Below the pieces are notes generated by a model, which ran no database searches, had not been told where the DNA came from, and worked only from the letters and a program-made list of their open reading frames with translations. Both the position numbers and the translations under genes were made by a program. Shown here in pieces: positions 33,009 to 41,886 of a stretch of 58,206 bases of DNA; the first letter of the stretch is position 1, and each line of letters opens with the position of its first letter. The stretch comes from a virus, in the IMG/VR virus record IMGVR_UViG_3300017779_004578, positions 1 through 58,206 of that record; one strand, given 5' to 3'.

Positions 33009-33972
33009 AGAGGATAGAAATGAACCCACTTTCAGAGTGATGTTGGCAGTACAACATTTCTTTAGAGAGATTGGTATAGATTTTACAACATCAAATGATT
33101 ACGATTATTTATTCATAGGAATGAACGATTTCATGAATAAGAAATTGACATTAGAAGAGAGTGTAGATTGGGGTAGTGAGAATGTAGAAAAACTTGGAGA
33201 GAATGGTGATTACTTTTTATTTGATGGTTCCGATTCTACATCTATAGTGGGTGGTATAGAAGTTATGCGTAACACTAATCCTATTCACTACATTAAGAAT
33301 CAATTCTTAGACTTCGATTTGTATAATAAACCATGTAGCTTTGGTAGATGGTTTTGGGGTGAGGGTGAGAATAATCAGAGTTATAATTTAACAGAAGAAG
33401 ATAGAAGTAAAATGAAATTGAGTGGATGGAATCTTGGACATCTACAAGGACATTTATTCAAGAAAGATATTCCAAGAGTTTCTAAATCAATTGATGTATG
33501 TGCAATCTTTCAAGCAGAACATAAAGAGAACTATGAACATACATTTAGAAATGATATTCCATATACAGAACATAGAAGAGGTGTTTGGAATACTCTTGAT
33601 AAAAAGTTTAATTCTATAACTGATAAATTACCTTACCAAGAGTATATTGAAAAACTGCGTGAATCAAGGGTTGCAATCTCACCATTTGGAATGGGAGAGA
33701 TTTGTTTTAGAGATTTTGAAGTGATGGCATTGAAAAGTATTTTGATTAAACCAGGTATGGATATTGTCAATACAAAACCAAACATTTATATTGATGGTGA
33801 AACATACCATAGTGTTTTCTATGATTGGTCTAATTTAAATGAAGTTATAGAAAGTGTTTTAGATAGGAATGTAGATGTAGTGGATAGGTATCGTGAAATG
33901 TATGACACAAAACATTTAATCTTACATTATTATGAAATGATAAAAAACTTAAGTGGAGTTGAAACAGAATGA
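32980..33972 (+). CDS. Probable glycosyltransferase (GT-B/exostosin-like)
   Basis: 330 residues. RVAISPFGMGEICFRDFEVMALKSILIKP near 228-256 is the donor-binding strand-helix of GT-B or exostosin-like enzymes (conserved Pro-Phe-Gly-x-Gly and a following Glu). No clear motif in the N-terminal half. It overlaps the GT2 gene upstream by 29 bases and the epimerase gene by 4. Confidence 0.65.
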   Translation: MVKIKIHNPKEDRNEPTFRVMLAVQHFFREIGIDFTTSNDYDYLFIGMNDFMNKKLTLEESVDWGSENVEKLGENGDYFLFDGSDSTSIVGGIEVMRNTNPIHYIKNQFLDFDLYNKPCSFGRWFWGEGENNQSYNLTEEDRSKMKLSGWNLGHLQGHLFKKDIPRVSKSIDVCAIFQAEHKENYEHTFRNDIPYTEHRRGVWNTLDKKFNSITDKLPYQEYIEKLRESRVAISPFGMGEICFRDFEVMALKSILIKPGMDIVNTKPNIYIDGETYHSVFYDWSNLNEVIESVLDRNVDVVDRYREMYDTKHLILHYYEMIKNLSGVETE

Positions 33973-34910
33973 AAATATTAGTTACAGGTGTATTAGGAGT
34001 AGTTGGTTCTAAATTGGAAGAGGTTCTAATACAAAGAGGACATAAAGTATTTGGTGTAGATTTAATGCACCAACCAAGAAAGTATGGACATGGATTAGGT
34101 AAGGTAGAAGATGATAATTATTTCAGATGTGATATTGGTGATTACAGACAAATAGAAACTGTCATACGATATGTGAAACCAGATTTAGTTTACAATTGTG
34201 CTGCAGAGTTTGGTAGGTGGAATGGAGAACACTTCTATGAAAAGGTTTGGAAAACAAATGCAGTAGGTACAAAGAATATCATAAGGTTACAAGAAGAACT
34301 TGGATTCAAGTTGGTTCACACTTCTACTTCTGAGGTGTATGGTGATTACCAAGATGTTATGTATGAGGATGTAGTGGAGAATGTTGCGATACATCAAATG
34401 AATGATTATGCAATGTCCAAAAGAGTAAACGAGATGCAAATCAGAAACTCACAAACACAATTTGATACACAAAGTGTTGTTGTTAGAATATTCAATACCT
34501 ATGGAGATGGGGAGTGGTATCATCCATTTAGAAGTGTTAATTGTACATTCACATATAAGTTACTACATGGATTACCAATCGTGGTTCATAAAGGACACAC
34601 AAGAACAAGTACATATGTTTATGATTGTGTAAATACACTTGCAAACATTAGTGATAATTTTATTAGTGGTGAAGTATATAATATTGCAAGTAACACATTA
34701 CACACGATAGAAGAATTGGCAGAGTTGATTCTAAAACATACAGGTGCAAATAAACACTTAGTAACTTATGCCGATAGTGAAATATTAACTACAAAAGATA
34801 AGAAAGTAAATATGGATAAAGCAATAAGAGATTTGAATCATAGTAATTCTATTGATTTAGATGAGGGTGTAAGAAGAACCATTAAATGGATGAAAGAATA
34901 CTATGGGTAG
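33969..34910 (+). CDS. NAD(P)-dependent epimerase/dehydratase (extended SDR)
   Basis: 313 residues. GVLGVVG at 7-13 is the GxxGxxG dinucleotide site, STSEVYGD near 117-124 supplies Ser/Thr, and DYAMSK near 144-149 supplies the YxxxK pair. Such enzymes epimerise or dehydrate nucleotide sugars (GalE, RmlB and relatives). Substrate cannot be read. It is the first of two enzymes of this family in the island (the other at 48517). Confidence 0.85.
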   Translation: MKILVTGVLGVVGSKLEEVLIQRGHKVFGVDLMHQPRKYGHGLGKVEDDNYFRCDIGDYRQIETVIRYVKPDLVYNCAAEFGRWNGEHFYEKVWKTNAVGTKNIIRLQEELGFKLVHTSTSEVYGDYQDVMYEDVVENVAIHQMNDYAMSKRVNEMQIRNSQTQFDTQSVVVRIFNTYGDGEWYHPFRSVNCTFTYKLLHGLPIVVHKGHTRTSTYVYDCVNTLANISDNFISGEVYNIASNTLHTIEELAELILKHTGANKHLVTYADSEILTTKDKKVNMDKAIRDLNHSNSIDLDEGVRRTIKWMKEYYG

Positions 34911-35478
34911 TTTTTGGAAAGAGATTTGGGATAGTAAAGGTAAGAGTCTTAGTAAAGATTTACTATGGTTATGTGGTAGAGAACACTTAAATATAAATTG
35001 GGATAGTAAAAGAGAATCTGGTGTGATAAGAGATTTACTTAAATTACAACCTACTGATAAAATATTAGAAGTTGGTTGTGGTGCAGGATATATCTCAAGA
35101 GAGTTTAAAGAATTTGATTTCAAGGGTGTAGATTATTCTGAACCATTGATTAGTAAACACAAAGAGTTATTTCCATCACACGATGTACAAACATCAGAAT
35201 CTGCAAACCTACCATACAAGGATAAACAATTTGATGTATTGTATTGTTCTGGTACATTTCAATATTTACCGAATGAAGAGTATTGTAGGAAATCAATTGA
35301 AGAGTTTATTAGAGTAACTAAAAGGGCAGTATTAATTTTAGATATTAAAGTAGAACCTACTAATCCAAACCACTATTGTTTACCAAAAGAATCTTTTGAG
35401 GAATATGGATTTAAGATTTACGATGGAACTTATGAAGAGTTACATCCTAATTATAACGCGTTATTGGAGTTGAAATGA
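34903..35478 (+). CDS. Class I SAM-dependent methyltransferase
   Basis: 191 residues. ILEVGCGAGYISREF (near 49-63) is motif I, followed by the GVDYSEP strand and FDVLYCSGTFQYLP near 110-123. UbiE/type 11-like small-molecule methyltransferase; in this setting it probably methylates a sugar or a sugar intermediate. It overlaps the epimerase gene by 8 bases and the next gene by 4. Confidence 0.82.
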   Translation: MGSFWKEIWDSKGKSLSKDLLWLCGREHLNINWDSKRESGVIRDLLKLQPTDKILEVGCGAGYISREFKEFDFKGVDYSEPLISKHKELFPSHDVQTSESANLPYKDKQFDVLYCSGTFQYLPNEEYCRKSIEEFIRVTKRAVLILDIKVEPTNPNHYCLPKESFEEYGFKIYDGTYEELHPNYNALLELK

Positions 35479-36032
35479 TTTGGAATGAGATAGTTTGTTT
35501 AGGTGATTCATTAACATTCGGTGCAAGAGACCCGTATAAAAGATGCTTCCCTGCAGAGTTAGGTAAAATGTTAACGGATGAGACTGGTGAATTTTATTAC
35601 TGCCATAATTTTGGAATCAATGGAGAAACAAGTTCTGATTTACAAAAAAGAGCGTGGGGTAATATTAGTTCAAGAAGTAATTCTAAAATATTATTATTAT
35701 TGATTGGTACTAATGATACACAAATAAAAACACCACCACATATCTATGAAGATAATATTAGACAGATTGTAAATATTGCAAGGGTTCATGGTATGTATGT
35801 TATAGTTGGAACATTACCACCATTAGGATTTACACCATTGTATTTATCCCCAAAATATATTGATAAGTACAATAGAGTTTTATTTAAATTAAGTAAAGAG
35901 ATGAATTTTGATACTTGCGATTTAGATGATTTACCTACAGAGTATTTAGTTGATGGGTGTCATTTTACACACGAGGGAAACTTAGAAGTTGCAAAGAGAT
36001 TTAAAGAATCTATTTATCAGGCACAGAGATGA
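35475..36032 (+). CDS. SGNH-family hydrolase (esterase or O-acetyl transfer)
   Basis: 185 residues. Block I CLGDSLTFG carries the nucleophile Ser12, NFGINGETS is block II with Gly, LLIGTNDTQ is block III with Asn, and VDGCHFTHEG near 158-167 gives the Asp-x-x-His of block V. All four catalytic blocks are present, as in GDSL esterases and sialate O-acetylesterases. Directly before the UDP-GlcNAc 2-epimerase, it may add or remove acyl groups on the nonulosonic sugar or glycan. Confidence 0.85.
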   Translation: MIWNEIVCLGDSLTFGARDPYKRCFPAELGKMLTDETGEFYYCHNFGINGETSSDLQKRAWGNISSRSNSKILLLLIGTNDTQIKTPPHIYEDNIRQIVNIARVHGMYVIVGTLPPLGFTPLYLSPKYIDKYNRVLFKLSKEMNFDTCDLDDLPTEYLVDGCHFTHEGNLEVAKRFKESIYQAQR

Positions 36033-37126
36033 AAAAGATAATTCATATTATAGGTGCAAGACCAAACTTCATAAAAGCAGCACCATTAATAAAACAATTA
36101 AATACATACGATGTAATTAATTTAGTTTTACATACTGGTCAACATTATGATAAGAATATGTCAGATGTATTCTTTGAGGATTTAGAAATACCAAAACCAA
36201 ATTTCATGTTGAGTACAGGTGGTGGTTCACATACAAAACAAACTGCAAAGATGATGGTGGATATAGAAGAGGTGTTTGTAAAAGAAAAACCAAACATGGT
36301 TATTGTTTATGGTGATGTGAATAGTTGTATTGCTGCAACACTTGTAGCATCAAAGTTACACTTGGATTACGATGTAGATAAGATAGAGATTGTTCATGTA
36401 GAAGCTGGTTTGAGAAGTAATGATAGAACAATGCCAGAAGAGTTGAACAGATTAGTTACAGATGATTTAGCAGACCATTTATTTGTAACTTGTGAAGATG
36501 TTTATGAAGAACTGAAAAGAATAGGTAGAGAGAACATTTATTTTACAGGCAATACTATGATTGATTCGTTGGTTCAGTTACAACACAAGTTTGATGAATC
36601 AACAATATTAGATGATTTAGGGTTAGATGAGTATTGTTTGATAACATTGCACAGACCATACAATGTAGATACCAAAGATAGGTTGAAAAGATTGATGGAT
36701 ACAATTGTAGAGTTGAATAAGAAAACAAAGGTTGTGTTTCCAATACATCCAAGAACAAGAAATAAGTTACATCAGTTTGGTCTTTTAGAAGAAATAAGAC
36801 AAATGGATATACTAATAGAACCACAAGGATATATTGATTTTATGTGTTTACAAAAGAATGCAAAGTTTATTGTTACTGATAGTGGTGGTATCCAAGAGGA
36901 ATCTTCATTCTTTAATGTTCCTTGTCTAACTGCAAGAGATAATACAGAGAGACCTATCACAATAACACAAGGAACTAACAGATTAATAGGAACAAACTAC
37001 GAAAATATTCTACAAGAGGTAGATAATATTGATTATGGTAAAAAATCTACAATTAAAAATTGGGATGGTATTGCTGCAGTTAGAGGAAGTAAGATTATAT
37101 GGGATATAATAGAAACTTCGTTGTAA
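36029..37126 (+). CDS. UDP-N-acetylglucosamine 2-epimerase (WecB/NeuC family)
   Basis: 365 residues, full family length. IIGARPNFIKAAPLI (5-19), HTGQHYDKNMSDVFFEDL, YGDVNSCIA, HVEAGLRSNDRTMPEE, FTGNTMIDS, LHRPYNVD, and TDSGGIQEES with the RDNTERP stretch are the family hallmarks in order. The non-hydrolysing members interconvert UDP-GlcNAc and UDP-ManNAc; the hydrolysing NeuC type releases ManNAc, the precursor for NeuB. Sequence alone does not settle which. Its position ahead of NeuB- and NeuA-like genes points to ManNAc-type supply for a sialic-acid-like sugar. Confidence 0.88.
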   Translation: MKKIIHIIGARPNFIKAAPLIKQLNTYDVINLVLHTGQHYDKNMSDVFFEDLEIPKPNFMLSTGGGSHTKQTAKMMVDIEEVFVKEKPNMVIVYGDVNSCIAATLVASKLHLDYDVDKIEIVHVEAGLRSNDRTMPEELNRLVTDDLADHLFVTCEDVYEELKRIGRENIYFTGNTMIDSLVQLQHKFDESTILDDLGLDEYCLITLHRPYNVDTKDRLKRLMDTIVELNKKTKVVFPIHPRTRNKLHQFGLLEEIRQMDILIEPQGYIDFMCLQKNAKFIVTDSGGIQEESSFFNVPCLTARDNTERPITITQGTNRLIGTNYENILQEVDNIDYGKKSTIKNWDGIAAVRGSKIIWDIIETSL

Positions 37127-38079
37127 TGTTTAATACCATGAACTATTATCCTATGTTCAAAGGTTGTCAGTATAAATATTCTAAAGCAAATCATGGAGAT
37201 GTGATGGTGTTGAATGTAGATATAAATTCAACAGAGAAGAATAAAAAAATAGGTATAGAAACTTGTGATGAGTTAGGTATACATTTTGTAAATCCAAATG
37301 AAAGTTATGTTGGTAATCAATTTGGTGTGAAAGCAGTTGATGATTATTTAACACAAAATAATATTGATTCAGATTGGATTGTTTATTTTGAACATGATGT
37401 TGTACCTATGGAATCTGATTTTTGGGATAGGTTAGATAAGAGTTTAGAAAAAATAGATACAGATAAAGTTTCTATGTTTAGTCCTAATTCTATTATGGAT
37501 TATGGAGTTGCACAGAAAACTATAGGTAGTGATGATATTCTTGAGAGAAGAAAAACTAAAACAAGAACTGCAAGAGGTAACTTGTTGACTGGTATCTTAG
37601 AGAATCCACAAGGTGGTTGGTATAGTAAATTACCAGATGAGTGGTACAAGAAAGAACACTTTTTTGTTGAATCACCATATTGGACTTGTGTTGGGTTTAA
37701 CAGAAAACTATTTAGAGAACACATCACGATTGATTCCAAGTTCTTATTTGAATTATGGCCTGATGATGTTGCACATCAGTTTTTGAAAAAGGGATTCTAC
37801 AATATATCATTCACAGATTTGATGGTTTGTCATGACCACTATTTTAAGAAAGATGTAAAGGTAGAAACTATAGATAGAAATCAACCAGACTCAGGTGATT
37901 ATTGTCAAGAACAGATGAGATTTTGGGGTAAACATGGTTGGAGATGGGGTAAACGAAATACCAATTTGAGAAAACAATTTAGAAATGCAGTTAAGGGTTA
38001 TCCAAGTGGTAACCTACAAGAAGTTTTATTTAACATGAGAGTATCAGAGGGACCTAAGAATTATGAAGATTTATGTTGA
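37099..38079 (+). CDS. Probable glycosyltransferase (GT-A-like), unassigned family
   Basis: 326 residues from the ATG at 37099; the ATG at 37126, sharing a base with the previous stop, is an alternative. WIVYFEHDVVPMESDFWDRL near 99-118 looks like the metal-binding strand of a GT-A enzyme (a Asp-x-x-x-Met variant of DxD). CHDHYFKK near 250 could be the C-terminal metal His. The sequence around WGKHGWRWGKRN is unusual. No family recognised. Confidence 0.55.
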   Translation: MGYNRNFVVMFNTMNYYPMFKGCQYKYSKANHGDVMVLNVDINSTEKNKKIGIETCDELGIHFVNPNESYVGNQFGVKAVDDYLTQNNIDSDWIVYFEHDVVPMESDFWDRLDKSLEKIDTDKVSMFSPNSIMDYGVAQKTIGSDDILERRKTKTRTARGNLLTGILENPQGGWYSKLPDEWYKKEHFFVESPYWTCVGFNRKLFREHITIDSKFLFELWPDDVAHQFLKKGFYNISFTDLMVCHDHYFKKDVKVETIDRNQPDSGDYCQEQMRFWGKHGWRWGKRNTNLRKQFRNAVKGYPSGNLQEVLFNMRVSEGPKNYEDLC

Positions 38080-38353
38080 TATAGATAATACTATTTGTTC
38101 ACAAGTAGTTGGTGATTATGGTAAAGCAGAACCATGGCACGATAATATTGCAAAGATTAATAAGTTATATGAAGAGGGTAATGAAATCATTTATTACACT
38201 GCAAGAGGAACAGTCAGTAAAATAAATTGGTATGATGTAACAAAAGACCAGTTAGATAGTTGGGGTTGTAAGTATCATGAGTTAAGTGTTGGTGAGAAAC
38301 CACACTATGATTTACTCATTTGTGATAAAACAAAGAGGATAGAGGAAATATGA
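38063..38353 (+). CDS. HAD-like phosphatase, small
   Basis: 96 residues. KIYVDIDNTIC (2-12) is the HAD nucleophile motif DxDxT, YYTARG near 45-50 gives the second motif Thr, and YDLLICDK near 81-88 the acidic last motif; a Lys (EKPH) precedes. Small capsule-cluster HAD proteins of this kind dephosphorylate sugar phosphates or their intermediates. It sits directly before NeuB, overlapping by 4 bases, so a sugar 9-phosphate or GlcNAc-phosphate substrate is conceivable. Confidence 0.72.
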   Translation: MKIYVDIDNTICSQVVGDYGKAEPWHDNIAKINKLYEEGNEIIYYTARGTVSKINWYDVTKDQLDSWGCKYHELSVGEKPHYDLLICDKTKRIEEI

Positions 38354-39168
38354 GTGTAAAAGTAATCGCAGAGATTGGTATCAATCATAATGGTGATATA
38401 AATCTTTGTAAAAAACTAATTGATGTTGCACACATGGCAGGATGTGATTATGTAAAGTTTCAAAAGAGAAATCCTGCACTTTGTGTACCAGAAAAACAAA
38501 AGGGTGTTATGAAAGATACGCCTTGGGGTAAAATGACATACCTTGATTATAAATACAGAGTTGAGTTTGAAAAAGATGAGTATGATGAGATAGATAAGTA
38601 TTGTAAAGAAAAGGGTATAGAGTGGTTTGCAAGTGTTTGGGATAAAGATTCAGTAGATTTTATGAAACAATATACAAACATCACAAAGATTCCATCTGCA
38701 TTAATTACTGATTTAGAGTTATGTGAGTATGCAAGAAAACATAATGATAAAGTAATAATCTCGACAGGTATGAGTACGGAACAAGAAATACAGGCATGTA
38801 CATTTGTATCATTACCAGATGTAATCATGCATACAAACTCTACTTATCCTGCACCAATAGATGAGTTAAATCTAAATTATATCTCACATTTACAAGAGAA
38901 GTATCCAAGTTCAGAGATAGGTTATAGTGGACATGAGTTTGGGTTGGTAACTACATTTGCTGCAGTTGCAATGGGTGTAACATGGGTAGAGAGACATATC
39001 ACAATGGATAGAGCAATGTGGGGTTCCGACCATGTAGCATCAGTAGAACCAATAGGTGTTTGGAAATTGGTTAAGGGTATTAGAGATGTGGAGAGTGCAT
39101 TAGGTAGTAAAGGTGAACGAGTATTACTTGATGGTGAATTATTAAAGAGGGAGAGTTTAAGAGGGTGA
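38350..39168 (+). CDS. neuB: N-acetylneuraminate synthase-like (NeuB TIM barrel)
   Basis: 272 residues. VIAEIGINHNGDINLCKKLID (5-25), YVKFQKRNP (36-44), WFASVWDKDS, KIPSALITD, VIISTGMSTEQEI, MHTNSTYPAP, IGYSGHEFG and VERHITMD are the successive barrel motifs of NeuB, which condenses ManNAc (or a related sugar) with phosphoenolpyruvate to give a nonulosonic acid. The usual C-terminal antifreeze-like (SAF) domain of about 60 residues is missing, which in NeuB completes the active site of the partner subunit. The adjacent NeuB-like paralogue at 39800 also lacks it. Overlaps the CMP-transferase gene by 4 bases. Confidence 0.87.
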   Translation: MSVKVIAEIGINHNGDINLCKKLIDVAHMAGCDYVKFQKRNPALCVPEKQKGVMKDTPWGKMTYLDYKYRVEFEKDEYDEIDKYCKEKGIEWFASVWDKDSVDFMKQYTNITKIPSALITDLELCEYARKHNDKVIISTGMSTEQEIQACTFVSLPDVIMHTNSTYPAPIDELNLNYISHLQEKYPSSEIGYSGHEFGLVTTFAAVAMGVTWVERHITMDRAMWGSDHVASVEPIGVWKLVKGIRDVESALGSKGERVLLDGELLKRESLRG

Positions 39169-39803
39169 AAATTGTATCACTAATACCTGCAAGGGGTGGT
39201 AGTAAGGAAATACCAAACAAAAACATTATAGATGTAAATGGTAAACCACTTCTATCATATTCGATTGATGCATCACTACATAGTAAGGTTGATGAAACTT
39301 GGGTTTCTTCTGATTCAAACGAGATAGGTAAGGTTGCAGAAAAATATGGTGCAAGATTTATTACAAGAGATAAAGAATTAGCAAATGATATTATAATGCC
39401 TGATGCAACATTAGTTGATTTCAAGTATCGTGTAGATTTTGATGTATTAGTTTTTATTCAACCAACATCACCAATGATTAAATCAGAGTATATTAATCAA
39501 GGTATAGATAAGTTGTTATCAGAGAATCTACACTCAGTATTTAGTGTTACTAAAGAACATTGGTTACCAAGATGGAATGAGAGAGTAGAACCAATAGAAT
39601 GGGAAATAGATAACAGACCTCGTAGACAAGATAAAGAAACCAGTTATATTGAAAATGGTATGTTTTATATAACACGCAAAAACATTTTAACACAAGATAA
39701 ATTAAGATATGGTGGTAAGATGGGATTCATAGAGATACCATTACACGATAGTTTTCAAGTTGATAGTGAAGAAGATTTAGAATTAGTTAGGAAAATACTA
39801 TGA
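39165..39803 (+). CDS. neuA: CMP-sialic acid synthetase-like cytidylyltransferase (NeuA family)
   Basis: 212 residues from a GTG that overlaps the NeuB stop (GTGA). IPARGGSKEIPNKN (7-20) is the CTP-binding signature, VFIQPTSP near 101-108 the second, and ENGMFYITR near 164-172 the sugar-binding segment. It activates a nonulosonic acid as CMP-sugar, the donor for sialyltransferases. Members of this family also use legionaminic, pseudaminic or KDO-like sugars. The coupled NeuB and NeuA genes make the pathway assignment firmer than either alone. Confidence 0.87.
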   Translation: MKIVSLIPARGGSKEIPNKNIIDVNGKPLLSYSIDASLHSKVDETWVSSDSNEIGKVAEKYGARFITRDKELANDIIMPDATLVDFKYRVDFDVLVFIQPTSPMIKSEYINQGIDKLLSENLHSVFSVTKEHWLPRWNERVEPIEWEIDNRPRRQDKETSYIENGMFYITRKNILTQDKLRYGGKMGFIEIPLHDSFQVDSEEDLELVRKIL

Positions 39804-40552
39804 TAGTTTGTGAAATAGGATTAAACCACAAAGGTGTAGAACCATTTGCAAAACAGATGGTAGAACAATTGATTGAAACAAATTGTGAGGCAATAACATT
39901 TCAAGAAAGAGAAAATGATTTCTACAAAAATGAGTTCGAGGGTTTTAGATTACCAGATGATTTTTATGATGAAATAATCAATAGTGGTAATGATAAATTA
40001 TTTGGTGTTGCACTTGCAAATCATGATAGAATAAATGATTGGATTGAATTTGGTGTAAACTTTTTTAAGGTTTTGAGTTGGGACTTAACTAATTATAGCT
40101 ATATAGATAAACTTATCGAGACTGGAAGAGGAGTTCATGTATCTACAGGTCTTGCAACAGATAATGACATAAAAAATCTAAGTAAACGATATGGTTATAG
40201 TGATTCAATAAGGTTGGTACATACACAATTAACACAAGAAGTGAGAGATTGTAATTTAAGTGCAATTACAGAAATGAGTAAACAAGGTTTTAAAGTTGGT
40301 TATGGAAATCATTGTAGTAATTTAAATACTATCTATACAAGTGTTGCATACAATCCATCTGATTATTTCTTTTATGTGAAGAGTATTGATGGAGTACCTG
40401 ATGATGAACATGCAGTGATGATTAATGATGTAAATAAAATTGTAAAAAACATAGATGAATTAGAAACTTCATTAGGATTCGGTATAAAAGAAAATAACGC
40501 AAAACCATTTAACAAGGGAGTGAAGAGTGAAATCGATAGTTCTGGCGAGTAG
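39800..40552 (+). CDS. NeuB-like TIM-barrel paralogue
   Basis: 250 residues. IVCEIGLNHKGVEPFAKQMV (2-21), AITFQERE (35-42), GVHVSTGLATDND near 113-125, and VGYGNHCSN near 164-172 follow the NeuB order, but several positions differ: the Lys of KFQ is replaced (TFQE), and there is no SAF domain. It may make a different nonulosonic acid or be a non-catalytic partner of the upstream NeuB. It overlaps the CMP-transferase by 4 bases and the SDR by 26. Confidence 0.72.
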   Translation: MIVCEIGLNHKGVEPFAKQMVEQLIETNCEAITFQERENDFYKNEFEGFRLPDDFYDEIINSGNDKLFGVALANHDRINDWIEFGVNFFKVLSWDLTNYSYIDKLIETGRGVHVSTGLATDNDIKNLSKRYGYSDSIRLVHTQLTQEVRDCNLSAITEMSKQGFKVGYGNHCSNLNTIYTSVAYNPSDYFFYVKSIDGVPDDEHAVMINDVNKIVKNIDELETSLGFGIKENNAKPFNKGVKSEIDSSGE

Positions 40553-41168
40553 TAAAGGAATCGGTAAAGGTATTGCAGATGAGTTAGAAAAGTTTGGAGA
40601 TGTGATTAGAACATCTTCTAAAGAACTTGATACATCAGATATGAATCAAGTACATAAGTTTGTAGATAAACAAGAACCAACAGATATATTAGTATTGAAT
40701 ACAGGTGGACCACCTGCAAAAGATTTTTGGTCAATAACTGAAGAAGAGTGGATTAAGTATTTCAATCAAATGTTTTTAAGTTTTGTATACATACTTAGAA
40801 ACTTAAAGGTAAATGATAATGGTTATATATTTTTGATGAGTTCACATTTGATTAGTGAACCAAATCCTAATATGTCATTATCAGTAACCTACAGATTAGC
40901 ATTATCAAGTTTATTAAAAATGTTATCAACAGAATTTGCAAAGAGGGGAGTTAGTTGTATCAATATAGCTCCAGGTCCAATTGGGACTGAGAGATTACAA
41001 AATCTTGTTGGTGATATAAATGAGTTTGAAAAAACATTACCAATGGGTAGAGTTGGAGAAGTAGAAGAGATTAGTAAATTTGTATCTTCTATAATAGAGA
41101 ATAAGATAAAATATCTTACAGGTGTAACGATTAATTTTGATGGAGGAGTGAACAGATATGTCTTATAA
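40527..41168 (+). CDS. Atypical short-chain dehydrogenase/reductase
   Basis: 213 residues from a GTG. VLASSKGIGKGIADEL near 5-20 is the TGxxxGIG-type cofactor site, VLNTGGPPA near 56-64 replaces NNAG, and MSSHLI has the Ser. At the catalytic tetrad position YRLALSS the usual YxxxK Lys is Leu, so classical reductase activity is doubtful; this is shared by a subset of the family with the GGPP wording. SDRs occur with NeuA-type genes in legionaminic-type clusters (PtmA), which may be the parallel here. Confidence 0.72.
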   Translation: MKSIVLASSKGIGKGIADELEKFGDVIRTSSKELDTSDMNQVHKFVDKQEPTDILVLNTGGPPAKDFWSITEEEWIKYFNQMFLSFVYILRNLKVNDNGYIFLMSSHLISEPNPNMSLSVTYRLALSSLLKMLSTEFAKRGVSCINIAPGPIGTERLQNLVGDINEFEKTLPMGRVGEVEEISKFVSSIIENKIKYLTGVTINFDGGVNRYVL

Positions 41169-41886
41169 GGATAGAGCACAAGAGTTAAAACAACATGGAG
41201 TAACAGTCTTAGAGGGTGTGTTACCAAAAGAACAAGTTAGTAAATATAGAGAGTTGATAGTAGATTACTTTGCAGATGGACAGAACAGATGTCCAGGTTA
41301 TGGTGATGGTTCACAAACAATTAGACCAGATGCAATCAATGATAATCATTTTCAATCATTTGTGGATATATTAGATAATGAAGATATTATGGGTGTATTA
41401 AAAGAGGCAACTGATAATAAACCAAGATGGGTTCATCACTTTGATGTACATAAAAGTTTTGGTGGAGCAAAGGGTTGGCATTCTGATGCACAATTGTGGC
41501 ATATAGATGATGAGAACTACGAACATGATTTCAGTATGGATGATTATAATGTATATCGTATTGCTATTTACTTTCAAGACCACCAAGAAGATGGTGGTGG
41601 TTTGTATGTGAGACCTGGTTCACACATAGATAGTGAAAAATCAGAAGAGTATTACATAGGAACAGAACCTGGAGATGTTATATTATTTGATGCAAGAATA
41701 AAACATAAGGGTGGTAGAAATATAGAAGATAGATGTACGGTCTATGCAGCACTTGGTAAAGATAATGAGTGGAGTAAGTTACACGCAAAAGGTGCAATTG
41801 AAAGACAAGAGAAACAGAATCAAGAACCATATGTTTTATTAACTTATTTAAGAAAGAAATTAGAAGAGTTAGGGATAGTATATTAA
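41158..41886 (+). CDS. Phytanoyl-CoA dioxygenase-like (PhyH) 2-oxoglutarate oxygenase
   Basis: 242 residues. HGVTVLEGVLPKEQV near 13-27 is the usual PhyH entry, WHSDAQLWH near 107-115 carries the iron-binding His-x-Asp, and IKHKGGRN near 181-188 gives the distal His and the Arg for 2-oxoglutarate. PhyH-type enzymes hydroxylate lipids, sugars or small metabolites. In this position, next to the SDR and sialyltransferase genes, it may tailor a sugar or a lipid-linked intermediate. Confidence 0.83.
   Translation: MSYKDRAQELKQHGVTVLEGVLPKEQVSKYRELIVDYFADGQNRCPGYGDGSQTIRPDAINDNHFQSFVDILDNEDIMGVLKEATDNKPRWVHHFDVHKSFGGAKGWHSDAQLWHIDDENYEHDFSMDDYNVYRIAIYFQDHQEDGGGLYVRPGSHIDSEKSEEYYIGTEPGDVILFDARIKHKGGRNIEDRCTVYAALGKDNEWSKLHAKGAIERQEKQNQEPYVLLTYLRKKLEELGIVY

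Noticed and set aside
40527-41168. Ordinary FabG-type reductase
   Set aside because: The YxxxK lysine is replaced by Leu, so a standard reductase role was not assigned.
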